DNA from: JANRIC01 sp033765345
GTDB taxonomy: Bacteria; Bacteroidota; Bacteroidia; Cytophagales; Microscillaceae
Assembly: GCA_033765345.1 (NCBI GenBank)
Contig: JANRIC010000170.1
Span: 1-49,188, forward strand
DNA length: 49,188 nt
Direction of reading: 5' to 3'
The translations under genes and the position numbers were made by a program. Below are positions 15,927 through 25,270 of this stretch, piece after piece; within the stretch, counting starts at the first letter, position 1; each line of letters starts with the position of its first letter. Below the pieces are notes generated by a model. That model did not search any database. It was given only the letters and a program-made list of their open reading frames with translations, and was not told where the DNA came from.

Positions 15927-16313
15927 ATGAAAAATATACATCATCTCTTTTTGGGGCTTTTGATGTTTAGTGCTTGTTCTGGGCTTATACAGGCACAGGG
16001 TTTATTGTCGCCGGCTGAATTTGCAAAAAAAATCAAGGAATCATCTCAGGTACAGCTTCTTGATGTTCGTACACCCCAGGAGTTTGCTTCAGGTCACATT
16101 GAATCTGCCAAAAATATCAATTATTATGACCTGAATTTTAGAAGTCAGGTAGGTAGTTTGGATAAAAACAAGCCTTTATACGTGTATTGCCAAAGTGGCA
16201 TTCGTAGTGCCAAGGCTGTATCCATACTTAAATCTATGGGATTTAGGCAGATTTATGATATGGAAGGTGGTTTTGGGGCATGGCTACGCCAGGGACTGAA
16301 ATCGGTAAAATAA
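15927..16313 (+). CDS. Exported rhodanese-like sulfurtransferase
   Basis: 128 residues. The first 24 form a signal peptide (MKNIHHLFLGLLMF... IQAQ). A Cys at residue 17 (FSAC) raises a lipoprotein alternative, but the AQ cleavage site fits signal peptidase I better. The domain follows with LLDVRTPQEFASGHI and the loop VYCQSGIRSAKA, nucleophile Cys88. This gives a periplasmic partner to the cytoplasmic rhodanese 36 bp upstream. A terminator hairpin follows directly. Confidence 0.88.
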   Translation: MKNIHHLFLGLLMFSACSGLIQAQGLLSPAEFAKKIKESSQVQLLDVRTPQEFASGHIESAKNINYYDLNFRSQVGSLDKNKPLYVYCQSGIRSAKAVSILKSMGFRQIYDMEGGFGAWLRQGLKSVK

Positions 16314-16320
16314 AATAAAT

Positions 16321-16358
16321 AAAGCCTGAGGCTAAGAACCTCGGGCTTTACAATTTTT
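16321..16358. terminator. Bidirectional terminator between the rhodanese and receiver genes
   Basis: AAAGCCTGAGG (16321-16331) pairs with CCTCGGGCTTT (16339-16349), 11 bp with one G-T pair and a 7-nt loop. T-rich sequence follows on both strands, and the flanking genes converge on it. Confidence 0.7.
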
Positions 16359-16444
16359 ATTTATCAACTAAACAATAAGCAAAAGGCCACTTATTGTTAC
16401 ATCTCAAAAATAAAAAATATCCTTCGTAAGCAAAAAACTCTTCC

Positions 16445-16837
16445 TTAATTATAGTTTCCGATCAAGGTCTGGATAAAGTTTTTGGATACAGGTTTGATGA
16501 TGAGGTCTTCTACATCTTTATACTGTAAAGCCCGGGTTTTGTCAGATTCATAAACAGAAGAAGACACCATAAATATGCGGGCTTTGTTTGGAAAAGCAGA
16601 TTCATAATAAGCCTTCAAAAAATCAAAGCCATCCATAATAGGCATATTCAAGTCTAAAAAGATAATATCTGGGAAATCATCTTGAGAGATTGATTTCAGG
16701 TACTCGAGGGCATCTGCGGCACGAGTTCGGAATTGAATCTGGCAGTTGCCTGCAACGCTTCGGCAGTGGGTCTCAATGATAAAATTAAACACTTCATCAT
16801 TGTCAATGACCAATAATTTGGGATGGGTTTGTTTCAT
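16445..16837 (-). CDS. Single-domain response regulator (receiver only)
   Basis: 130 residues, CheY-like. It has the acidic pocket IDNDEV near residues 11-16, the phosphoacceptor Asp62 in IIFLDLNMPIMDG, the Ser/Thr switch in MVSSSV and the conserved Lys115 in LIIKPVS. There is no output domain, so it acts by protein interaction or as a phosphotransfer intermediate. It lies 150 bp downstream of the CheB-CheR-kinase hybrid on the same strand, and the bacteriophytochrome kinase is the next gene beyond. Either kinase could phosphorylate it; stand-alone receivers are common partners of phytochrome kinases. Confidence 0.9.
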   Translation of the reverse strand: MKQTHPKLLVIDNDEVFNFIIETHCRSVAGNCQIQFRTRAADALEYLKSISQDDFPDIIFLDLNMPIMDGFDFLKAYYESAFPNKARIFMVSSSVYESDKTRALQYKDVEDLIIKPVSKNFIQTLIGNYN

Positions 16838-16986
16838 AGGTTTTACTTAAGATGAGTTTGACATAGACTTGTATAAACTATTATTCTTCAAATTTAATAG
16901 ATATACATAAGATGTTCTCTCAAAATTTAATTCGCTTTTAAAATCAAACTTACGCCTCTAAGATTCATAAAAAATATGAATCAAAT

Positions 16987-19900
16987 TTAAATGGTGTTGA
17001 TTTTTAGGTTTTTAAGATATACAAAAAAAGTAGTGCCCTTGCCTGGTTCGCTTTCCAGGTCGATTTTTCCCCCCTGAGATTCTACCTGAGATTTGGTCAG
17101 GAAAAGCCCAATACCTTTTCCCTCTTCTTTTTCACTAAGCCTTTTGAACAACCCAAAAACCTTATCCTTTTTATTCATATCTATTCCGATACCGTTGTCT
17201 TTCATACTTAGGCAGATATGCTCTGTGGTCAGATATGTTTTGATATAAATTTCTGGTATACGATCCGGAGACCTGTATTTGATGGCATTGGTCAGGAGAT
17301 TTTGAAAAATGCTTTTGAGATGCCCAGGAATGTAATAAATCGTGGGAATCTGAGAAAAATCAGTATGTAAGATTGCTGAAGTAGATTTTACTTGCTCCTC
17401 AATGCCTTTGTAGATAAGATCAAAGATGTCCTGAAAGCTCACTTCCTTGATGGTTTCATCCAGTTTTTTTTGTTCTGTAATGACAGCAATCAAGTCGTGT
17501 AAAGTTTCGTGGATTTCTTCGGTACAAGAGCGTATTTTATCAGCGATAAAGGCATTTTCGGGTGTAACAAAATCCTGTTCATAAAAAAGAGCAATCAGTG
17601 ATTGCAGATTGACAATAGGCGACCTCAAATCGTGTGTAGCCACGTAGGCAAATTGCTCGAGCTCTAGGTTGCTGCTTTGAAGTTTTTCTTTGGTTTCTCT
17701 TTCTTCAGTAAAATCAATACAGGAACCCACAAAACCCAGGAAAATCTTGCCTTTGGCAAAACGAGGAGTGCCTCTTTCTAAAATCCAACGATATACTCCA
17801 TCGTGGCGAAGTAGGCGATAATTCATCTGGTAATTTTCTTTGCGGTCATAAGCTTCCTGGAAAATAGTTCGGCAGGCTTCCTGGTCTTCTGGGTGTACAT
17901 TGTCAAGCCAGCCCAACCCTCGTTCCTCATCCAGTTTTCGGCCTGTAAAAGTGAGCCAGTAGTGATTAAAATGATATCGGGATTGGTGCAAGCCCGATAA
18001 CCAAATAAAAACCGGAGCATAATCGGTCAAGAATCGGAACTGTTTCTCAATTTCAAGTTCTTTTTCTTTTTCGTAGAGGGCTTGTTCGGTTTTTTTCTTA
18101 TCAGTAATGTCTGTAATTACAGCCAAGCTTCTCGTGATTTGGCCTTGCCCGTTTTTTTCAGAGGTTGCTGAGAGTAGGGTATCGATCACCTCTCCGCTTT
18201 TTTTGACAAACTGATATGGGATATTTTTGCATTCTCCGGTTTTGTAGAATAAAGGTAAAATGACTTCGTGGGCGTATTTACGTGATTTTGGGGTCATAAA
18301 ATCAGTAAAAGGACGACCAATAATTTCGGTTTCAGCATAGCCCAATTCCTCAAGCCAGTATTTACTAACCTGCATAATGTTACCTGTCTGATCCAGGGTT
18401 TGTTGCATGGCAGGGGTATTGTTGTACAAAAATTGGTAGCGAATTTCATTTTGACGAAGGGCTTCTTCAGCGTTTTTAAGTCCTTGTATGTCAATCCCTG
18501 CCCCAAACCATTCTTTGACCTGGCCTTCTTCATCAAAAAACGGCACCGAGGCTGTGATAAAATGATGATATTCCTCACTGGTTTTGTTGAAAAAGCGGGC
18601 GTTTTGGTTTTCGAACAGTGCCTTATTTTGGACGGCATCCCACCAGATGCGTGCCAAATCCTCCCGATCGTCAGGATGAATGAGGTTCAGCCAAAAGTCT
18701 CCCTGATAGCTTTCAAAAGGCTGCCCGGTATAGTTTTCAAGGCTGGGGCTGGCCAATTTGATTTTGCCCTCACTGTCGTGAATAAAAGTGAAAGAAGTAA
18801 AATGATCAATCAGAATTCGGTGTCGGGCTTCACTGATTTTTAAATCTTCTTCGGCTTTTTTCTGTGCTGTGATTTTGACAAAAGAAATCACAACCCCCTG
18901 AATTTCCATTTTTGAGGTGATAAAAGGATTTAATTTCATCAGGTAAATATCGTCTTCTTTGTCCCGCACCTCAAATTCTTTGTAGGCATAATCATTAAGT
19001 ACCTCTTGAATGTCTTTGATATATTTATGAAAGCCGATGGTATCGTTAAAATCAGAGATGCTCCGCCCAATATCTGAGTTCTGAAGAGAAAATTGTTTTT
19101 CAATAGCAGCCGTAAACTTGCGTATGCGCAGGTTACGATCCAGAAAGATCGTACCGATGTCTGTACTGCTCAACAGGTTATTGAGGTCATTGTTGACTTC
19201 GGTGACTTCACTGATTTTGGCTTGTAGTTCGGTATTTACGGTATAAAGTTCCTCATTGACAGATTGTAATTCTTCATTGGTGCTTTGAAGCTCTTCATTG
19301 GATGACATCAGCTCTTCGTTGGTGGTCTGAAGCTCTTCATACGTAGTTTCGTATTGCTCAATGATGGTTTTGAGCCGGTGTTTGGTTTCTTTAAGTTCCA
19401 ACTCCAGTGCTTGAATCTGCTGCCGGGCATAGGTATCCTTTTCAAATACTTCCACTACCTCATTCCGAATATCATCTTCTTTCTGAACCAGTTCAATGAT
19501 GATGAGTTTTTCCTGACTTTCTGTATTCCATATCGGATCAAAATGCAGCTCTAGTTGACCAGTTTTTTCTTTTACTGAAAAGGGGACATTTTTATAGGTA
19601 TATCGAATATTTTGATTGAGTGCATTACTGATACCCGTTCGGAATACTGCCATGAGCTCATTGCCAAGCATATACTCTAGATTAAAACGAGATTTATTGG
19701 CAGGGAAGCGCAGGATATCATTAAACTCCCCCACCATATACAGTACATCCAGGTCAGGATTGACCAGTAGGCAATGCTGGGCATAATGGTTGATCAGTAC
19801 ATCTGCATAGTTTTCAAGATCGCTCCGACTCGATATGGCTTTAGCGGTTGGCAAAGCGTGATTCCGCACCTTGTTTTTAAGCACGTCGGTGTCCTTTTTC

Positions 19901-21366
19901 TCAGGAAGCGCGTACATCGTCAGCAGAGAAGGCGAATATACGCGGGCATGATTTTTCTTTTGGTAAATCTTGAGTTGGTGGTCAATCGTCTCAAAAAACT
20001 GATGGTCTTGGTTGAGTGATTCGCCAATGCCCAAAAAGAGAAAACCATTGTTGTTGAGACTATATTGTACCCGCTCGATAAAGCTTTTTTGCAGCCTGGC
20101 ATCAAAATAAATCAATAAATTACGGCATACGACCAAATCCAAATTGATAAAAGGAGGGTCTTTGAGTACATTGTGATGTGAAAAGACGATATGATTTTTC
20201 AATTCTTTTCTGACTTCATAATTTCCCCCCTTCTTTTCAAAATATTTCTCTAGCTTTTGCAAGGGAATATCCGCCAGAATATTCGTGCCGTATTTGCCCT
20301 GACTTGCTTTGGCGATGGCTTCCTGGTCGATATCAGAAGCAAAAATTTTAAAAGTTTTCGGTATTTTTTGGATATACCGGTATTCGTCTAAAAGCATTGC
20401 AATAGAATACGCTTCCTCCCCTGTGGAGCAGCCGATACACCAGACTCGTATTTCGTCACTTTGGCTTTCTTTATAAATCTGAGGGATAAGTTGCTGCTCC
20501 AGATAACTGAAAGCTTCGTGATTTCGGAAAAACTGTGTTACGCCGATCAAAAACTCCTTAGCCAGAAGTCCAGCCTCTTCTTCGTGACTGATCAAATAAT
20601 CCCGGTATTTGTACAATGATTCAAAGCCTTTGATTTGCAGCCTTTTGACGAGCCTACGCTCAAGCGTCCCTTTTTTATAAAATTGAAAATCCATCCCGGT
20701 CTTAATCATAATGGTATGGATGATAAAAGTCAGGTCTTCATTAGAAAAATAATGCTCGCCTTTGTCTTTATCTACTTGTGGAGTCAGCGTTTGGTGCATG
20801 TGTGTTACATAAAGGCATTGATGCGCCAATTCTTGGGGAGTACCTACAATATCAATCAATCCTGTAGCAAGGGCACTTTGCGGCATCCCGTCAAATTTGG
20901 CACTTTCAGGGCTTTGCACCATCACAATGCCGCCAGCTTCTTTGATGGTTTTCAGGCCATTGATACCGTCTGTACCAGTACCTGAGAGGATCAAACCGAT
21001 TGCTTTTTCTTTGAGCTCCCTGCCCAAAGAATGAAAAAATGTATCAATCGGGAAGTTAATGGCTAGTGCCGGGTCTTTGTCTGTGACCACCAACTGATAA
21101 TTTTTGATAGATAAAATTTTTTTTCTAGGAATGAGATAAATATGATTGGGTAGAATAAGCTGTTTTTCCTCAGCAGTAATGATGGTGAGCTGGGTATGCT
21201 TTTTTAGTAATTCAGGCATTAAACTCTTGAAATCAGGAGATAAATGCTGGATAATTACAAAAGCCAGATTGCTTGAGATCGGGATAGCATCAAAAAAAAG
21301 TTGAATAGCCTCCAGACCTCCGGCCGAGGCACCAATACCAATGATATAAGGATGAATGTTTTTCAT
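16987..21366 (-). CDS. CheB-CheR-PAS-histidine kinase hybrid sensor
   Basis: 1459 residues, cytoplasmic. Residues 5-190 are a CheB methylesterase domain with the triad Ser14 (GASAGG), His41 (IIQHLSPDF) and Asp133 (GTGTDG). Residues about 205-470 are a CheR methyltransferase with the SAM loop GCSTGEEAYSIAM at 312-324. A coiled coil of NEELQSTNEEL-type heptads (about 650-720) leads into four PAS domains (about 740-1235). These are followed by a HisKA helix (THDLRSPIVNL) and an HATPase_c domain (NAIKYR, DNGIGIDM, GKGIGLFL). It has no receiver of its own; the 130-residue receiver downstream is the obvious partner. No chemoreceptor gene is present, so its methylation target is unknown. Confidence 0.93.
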   Translation of the reverse strand: MKNIHPYIIGIGASAGGLEAIQLFFDAIPISSNLAFVIIQHLSPDFKSLMPELLKKHTQLTIITAEEKQLILPNHIYLIPRKKILSIKNYQLVVTDKDPALAINFPIDTFFHSLGRELKEKAIGLILSGTGTDGINGLKTIKEAGGIVMVQSPESAKFDGMPQSALATGLIDIVGTPQELAHQCLYVTHMHQTLTPQVDKDKGEHYFSNEDLTFIIHTIMIKTGMDFQFYKKGTLERRLVKRLQIKGFESLYKYRDYLISHEEEAGLLAKEFLIGVTQFFRNHEAFSYLEQQLIPQIYKESQSDEIRVWCIGCSTGEEAYSIAMLLDEYRYIQKIPKTFKIFASDIDQEAIAKASQGKYGTNILADIPLQKLEKYFEKKGGNYEVRKELKNHIVFSHHNVLKDPPFINLDLVVCRNLLIYFDARLQKSFIERVQYSLNNNGFLFLGIGESLNQDHQFFETIDHQLKIYQKKNHARVYSPSLLTMYALPEKKDTDVLKNKVRNHALPTAKAISSRSDLENYADVLINHYAQHCLLVNPDLDVLYMVGEFNDILRFPANKSRFNLEYMLGNELMAVFRTGISNALNQNIRYTYKNVPFSVKEKTGQLELHFDPIWNTESQEKLIIIELVQKEDDIRNEVVEVFEKDTYARQQIQALELELKETKHRLKTIIEQYETTYEELQTTNEELMSSNEELQSTNEELQSVNEELYTVNTELQAKISEVTEVNNDLNNLLSSTDIGTIFLDRNLRIRKFTAAIEKQFSLQNSDIGRSISDFNDTIGFHKYIKDIQEVLNDYAYKEFEVRDKEDDIYLMKLNPFITSKMEIQGVVISFVKITAQKKAEEDLKISEARHRILIDHFTSFTFIHDSEGKIKLASPSLENYTGQPFESYQGDFWLNLIHPDDREDLARIWWDAVQNKALFENQNARFFNKTSEEYHHFITASVPFFDEEGQVKEWFGAGIDIQGLKNAEEALRQNEIRYQFLYNNTPAMQQTLDQTGNIMQVSKYWLEELGYAETEIIGRPFTDFMTPKSRKYAHEVILPLFYKTGECKNIPYQFVKKSGEVIDTLLSATSEKNGQGQITRSLAVITDITDKKKTEQALYEKEKELEIEKQFRFLTDYAPVFIWLSGLHQSRYHFNHYWLTFTGRKLDEERGLGWLDNVHPEDQEACRTIFQEAYDRKENYQMNYRLLRHDGVYRWILERGTPRFAKGKIFLGFVGSCIDFTEERETKEKLQSSNLELEQFAYVATHDLRSPIVNLQSLIALFYEQDFVTPENAFIADKIRSCTEEIHETLHDLIAVITEQKKLDETIKEVSFQDIFDLIYKGIEEQVKSTSAILHTDFSQIPTIYYIPGHLKSIFQNLLTNAIKYRSPDRIPEIYIKTYLTTEHICLSMKDNGIGIDMNKKDKVFGLFKRLSEKEEGKGIGLFLTKSQVESQGGKIDLESEPGKGTTFFVYLKNLKINTI

Positions 21367-21572
21367 GTTTTATTTGCAAGTTTCCAATAAATCATCTTTC
21401 AAGAATATATTTTGTTTACATAAGCTTTCAAAATCCATGAAGGAGATCATTAGAAATTGAGAATAACTAAAGCCTAGCTTTTTTTTGTGAATGTACAAAA
21501 AATATTAGGATAATTAGAAAATTTTAACAAATTTACATGCGATAAATGATGCTTACGAACCGATTGATTGCG

Positions 21573-21580
21573 TAATTTTG
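21573..21580 (+). promoter_or_regulatory. Candidate -7 box upstream of the bacteriophytochrome gene
   Basis: TAATTTTG is an exact match to the Bacteroidota -7 consensus, 64 bp upstream of the ATG. I see no TTG at the expected -33 spacing, so the call is weak. The 278-bp intergenic space is shared with the divergent CheB-CheR hybrid. Confidence 0.25.
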
Positions 21581-21644
21581 CCGATAAATGCCCAGATCTG
21601 TCTATCCATAAAACTATTTACTTACTCTTTATGCATCAATACCC

Positions 21645-23882
21645 ATGTCCGATTTTTCTTATTTAAAAAGTCAGCTTGTTTCTCTGGATTGTGCAGATGA
21701 ACCCATTCACATTCCCGAATTCATTCAGGGGTACGGTTTTATGCTGATCATCTCAAAAGCCGATTTTTCAGTTTTAAGGGCTAGTGCCAATACCTCTCTG
21801 TATATGAATATCCCGACCGAAGCCACGCTTGGGAAACAATGGACAAACTTCTTGGATCACAAGACTTGTGAATCTTTACAAAAAGCCCTAGAAAACCGAA
21901 ATCTAGCTGCTCTAAATCCCTTACAGGTGCATCTCAAAGAAGCAGACCAGTATTTTGAACTGACGGCTCACGAGGTACAAGAGAATCTGGTGCTTGAGTT
22001 TGAGCCTCTCTTGGAAAATCCTGATGGTTTGTATCAATTATATGATCAATGCCTCCAGAATCTATATGCTTGTCGGGATTTTGATACACTTATTCAGACT
22101 GTGGCACAGGAAGTACGCCGATTGACGGGCTTTGATCGGGTCATGGTCTATCGCTTTGATTCGGATTGGAACGGAGAAGTAATTGCCGAATATAAAATTG
22201 CGGAGGCAGATTCATACCTAGGGTTACATTTTCCGGAATCGGACATTCCTGCACAGGCCAGGGCATTGTATACCCGAAACCCATTAAGGGTTATTACGGA
22301 TACCAGGTCGAAGCCAGTACCTATGCTGAGTAAAGAACTCCAGGCTGAACCTCTGGATATGTCCGATTGTGTGCTACGGGCTGTATCACCTATACATATT
22401 GAGTATCTGCAAAATATGGGCGTACGAACAAGCGTGTCGGTCTCTATTCTTCGTCAGGGGAAACTTTGGGGCTTGATTGCTTGCCACCATTTTACTCCCA
22501 AAAGGCTGAATTTTGCCTTACGCAATAGTTGCAAACGCATCGCCCAGTTGATCAGTAGCCATTTGGAGTTTCAGCTTTCCAATGAAGAAACCTTACCTCA
22601 AAAAAAACAGGCTTTCCAGGGACAGCTTATTTACAAAGAATTATCTAGGTCTATTTTGGAGAATGTGCGAGAGCTTAATCCTGCGGAGGTATTACTACGA
22701 TTTAACCCTACCGACGGTGCAGGCTTGTTTCTGCATAATCACTTGTACTTAGCCGGGACAACGCCCCCAGAAGCGTGCTTGAATGATTTATTGGCATGGC
22801 TCTCCGGTCAGATTCAGGAAAACCTATTTTATACCCATCAGCTTTCTCTACTTTATCCGCCTGCAGAAGCTTACAAATCCTTGACTTCAGGAGTGTTGAT
22901 TATCCGAATTTCACCCCTTGAAGAGCATTATCTAATCTGGTTTAAGCAAGAAAAACTCCAGAAAATACAATGGGGCGGAAACCCCAAAAAACAACAATGG
23001 GTCAGAGGCGAAGATGAGGTACTGAGGGTCAGCCCCCGAAAATCGTTCGAGAAATGGACAAATTTTATCAAAGGACGCTCCAAAGAATGGTCTCTGCCAG
23101 AAATCCGCCAAGCACTACAAATCTGTGAGCAACTCAAAAATGTCTTGATCAAACAAAACAACATGGATTTGGACAAAATGACCCAAAACCTCCAGAAGGC
23201 TATCGACGACCTAGACTCCTTTAACTATATGATTTCGCACGATCTCAGATCACCCCTGAGAAATATTGACAACTATACCGAAATACTCCGCGAAGAATAT
23301 TATGACCAATTGGACACGAATGCCCAAGAAATCATTACGACTATCCTCGAGAGTACCCACAAAATGAGCAACTTAATCCGAGATTTGTTGGCTTATTCAC
23401 GTCTGGGAAAGGCCGAAAAGATTTATAATATTTTTCCGGTGATGCCTATTCTTCAGGACATTATCTGCGAACTGATGAGCCATGAAGCCCAAGAAAGAAA
23501 AGTGGATATTGTCATAGAGGCAATCCCGGATATTTATGGGGATCGCCCGCTTATCCGGCAGCTTTTTTTTAATTTGCTTTCCAATGCCATCAAATATACC
23601 CGCCCCAGAGAAAAAGCGCAAATCCATATTTCCGGTAAAGTACACGATACCGAAAACATCTACCTTATCAGAGACAATGGAGTGGGTTTTGATATGCGTT
23701 ATGTGGATAAAATATTTCAGGTTTTTTCACGCCTGCATAACGATTCTGAGTTTGAAGGCACAGGAATTGGGCTGGCTATCGTTCATCGAGTTGTACAAAC
23801 ACACCAGGGGCGAATATGGGTAGAAAGTACATTAAATCAAGGCACAGACTTTTTTTTGGCTTTGCCACATCCAAGCGTCTGA
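21645..23882 (+). CDS. Bacteriophytochrome sensor histidine kinase
   Basis: 745 residues in the canonical order PAS-GAF-PHY-HisKA-HATPase. Cys16 in LDCADEPIHIPEFIQGYG is at the bilin-attachment position of bacteriophytochromes, so biliverdin is the expected chromophore. The GAF domain has PESDIPAQAR and SPIHIEYLQNMGVRTSVSV, including the conserved His, plus GLIACHH. The PHY tongue shows WGGNP and PRKSFEKW. The kinase core has SHDLRSPLRN (phospho-His), NLLSNAIKYT, DNGVGFDM and GTGIGLAIV. It senses red/far-red light and phosphorylates a response regulator. No heme oxygenase gene lies in the window. The 319 bp after it (23883-24201) hold nothing I recognise. Confidence 0.93.
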   Translation: MSDFSYLKSQLVSLDCADEPIHIPEFIQGYGFMLIISKADFSVLRASANTSLYMNIPTEATLGKQWTNFLDHKTCESLQKALENRNLAALNPLQVHLKEADQYFELTAHEVQENLVLEFEPLLENPDGLYQLYDQCLQNLYACRDFDTLIQTVAQEVRRLTGFDRVMVYRFDSDWNGEVIAEYKIAEADSYLGLHFPESDIPAQARALYTRNPLRVITDTRSKPVPMLSKELQAEPLDMSDCVLRAVSPIHIEYLQNMGVRTSVSVSILRQGKLWGLIACHHFTPKRLNFALRNSCKRIAQLISSHLEFQLSNEETLPQKKQAFQGQLIYKELSRSILENVRELNPAEVLLRFNPTDGAGLFLHNHLYLAGTTPPEACLNDLLAWLSGQIQENLFYTHQLSLLYPPAEAYKSLTSGVLIIRISPLEEHYLIWFKQEKLQKIQWGGNPKKQQWVRGEDEVLRVSPRKSFEKWTNFIKGRSKEWSLPEIRQALQICEQLKNVLIKQNNMDLDKMTQNLQKAIDDLDSFNYMISHDLRSPLRNIDNYTEILREEYYDQLDTNAQEIITTILESTHKMSNLIRDLLAYSRLGKAEKIYNIFPVMPILQDIICELMSHEAQERKVDIVIEAIPDIYGDRPLIRQLFFNLLSNAIKYTRPREKAQIHISGKVHDTENIYLIRDNGVGFDMRYVDKIFQVFSRLHNDSEFEGTGIGLAIVHRVVQTHQGRIWVESTLNQGTDFFLALPHPSV

Positions 23883-24201
23883 TTTTTATAGTTATCTGAC
23901 GAATTTTGTGGATAATCCATATTTAATTTTGATTAGACTTTCTATGTACTAAACACTTTGAAGGATTTGCTTCCCACGTAAAATGAAGAAATTAAATGCA
24001 CTTATTTTTTATCTAGTCGTTCTCTGAAAATATATGTATTTGATCATTCCCATATACATTGTCAGAAAACCGAACTGATTTAATGGAGGATGATGAGGTA
24101 AGCTAAAAAATGATTCGGTTTTATTGATAAACCCCAACCAAATACATTTACTCAAAAAAATAATAGCTTCAAAATGAAAAACATAAAAAAAATACGCCTA
24201 G

Positions 24202-24567
24202 CTAAAGTCCGATATTTTTTAAACGTCGTAAGGAAAGCCAATAACCTATTAGGCAGCCAATGATGTTGGCGAGTATATCTATAAGATCACCCGAACGGCC
24301 GGGAATAAGAAAATATTGGAGAGATTCTATCCAAATTCCATAAAAAATGCCGCAGAGTAAGATAATCAAAGAAATCTTGGATGAATTGACCTCATTATTT
24401 TTGTAGGTAATGCCCCAGACCCATAATAAAACAAAGAATATAAAAAAAAACATATGCCCCAGTTTGTCATAAGAAAGCAAACTGAACCCAGGGAGTTGGC
24501 TTCCTGGCAAAATAAAAAGGGCTGAAAAGAACAAAGTCCAGATAATAGCTGGTATAAGGTAAATCAT
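24202..24567 (-). CDS. VanZ-like membrane protein
   Basis: 121 residues with four hydrophobic segments. It carries the VanZ pattern: DKLGHMFFFIFF, then GIFYGIWIESLQYFLIPGRSGDLIDILANIIGCLIGY, with conserved Asp, His, Glu, Gln, Arg and Asp positions near the membrane interface. Named after a teicoplanin-resistance accessory protein, most bacterial VanZ-like proteins have no known function. It starts 4 bp after the bifunctional nuclease stop and so belongs to that transcript. Confidence 0.82.
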   Translation of the reverse strand: MIYLIPAIIWTLFFSALFILPGSQLPGFSLLSYDKLGHMFFFIFFVLLWVWGITYKNNEVNSSKISLIILLCGIFYGIWIESLQYFLIPGRSGDLIDILANIIGCLIGYWLSLRRLKNIGL

Positions 24568-24571
24568 TCCA

Positions 24572-25171
24572 CTAGTTTCTTCTGTTCATTTCATCTCTGA
24601 TCCTGGCGGCCTGCTCATAATCTTCTTTCTCGAGGGCTTCGTCAAGCATTTGTTGTAATTTTTCAGCAGGGAAATCTTTCAGTTTTTCCTGAGGAGATTT
24701 GGTGATACCCGTTGTTTGTGCTTCGTCAGCCAGGACAGAATCCCCCTCATCGTCATCGGCATCTGAAAGCATAATTCCGGCTTCGGACATAATAGACTCG
24801 AATGTAAAAATCGGCACACCGAATCGTAACCCAATGGCAATCGCATCCGAAGGGCGTGCATCTATTTCTAATGAGTCCGAGCCATCCGAACACATTATTT
24901 TTGCATAAAACACCCCTTCCTTCAGATCGGAAATAATGATTTCATTGACAGAAAACTGGAATGCTTTGGCAAAAGATTTAAACAAATCGTGGGTCATTGG
25001 GCGATTGGGGATGATTTTCTCGATTTCAATCGCAATCGCCTGTGCTTCAAACATTCCGATGATGATAGGAAGTCTTCGGTTGCCATTTTGCTCACCCAAT
25101 ACAAGGGCAAAAGACCCTGATTGTGATTGACTTGAAGACAAACCTAGTATTTTTAATCTTATTTTGCTCAC
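24572..25171 (-). CDS. Bifunctional nuclease-domain protein (DUF151) with C-terminal UVR motif
   Basis: 199 residues from a GTG start. The BFN core includes LPIIIGMFEAQAIAIEIEK, PMTHDLFKSFAKAF and IDARPSDAIAIGLRFGVPI, the hallmark of the family. The acidic linker (about 130-145) leads to a UVR motif, LQQMLDEALEKEDYEQAARIRDEM, which mediates protein contacts in UvrB/UvrC. Plant relatives have DNase/RNase activity. This etfB-etfA-BFN order recurs in Bacteroidota. It lies 99 bp below etfA, with a hairpin in the gap. Confidence 0.9.
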   Translation of the reverse strand: MSKIRLKILGLSSSQSQSGSFALVLGEQNGNRRLPIIIGMFEAQAIAIEIEKIIPNRPMTHDLFKSFAKAFQFSVNEIIISDLKEGVFYAKIMCSDGSDSLEIDARPSDAIAIGLRFGVPIFTFESIMSEAGIMLSDADDDEGDSVLADEAQTTGITKSPQEKLKDFPAEKLQQMLDEALEKEDYEQAARIRDEMNRRN

Positions 25172-25210
25172 GACAATTCCCTTGAATATTTAACCTTGCA
25201 ACTATGAACT

Positions 25211-25248
25211 AAAAAAGTGTATAAATGCAAAATTACATTTATACACCT
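25211..25248 (-). terminator. Terminator after etfA
   Basis: A perfect 11-bp inverted repeat (25217-25227 with 25236-25246, 8-nt loop) is followed on the minus strand by TTTTTTAG. It would end the etfBA transcript or attenuate reading into the nuclease gene. Confidence 0.65.
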
Positions 25249-25270
25249 TCAAAAGTAAATAATTTTTGTT

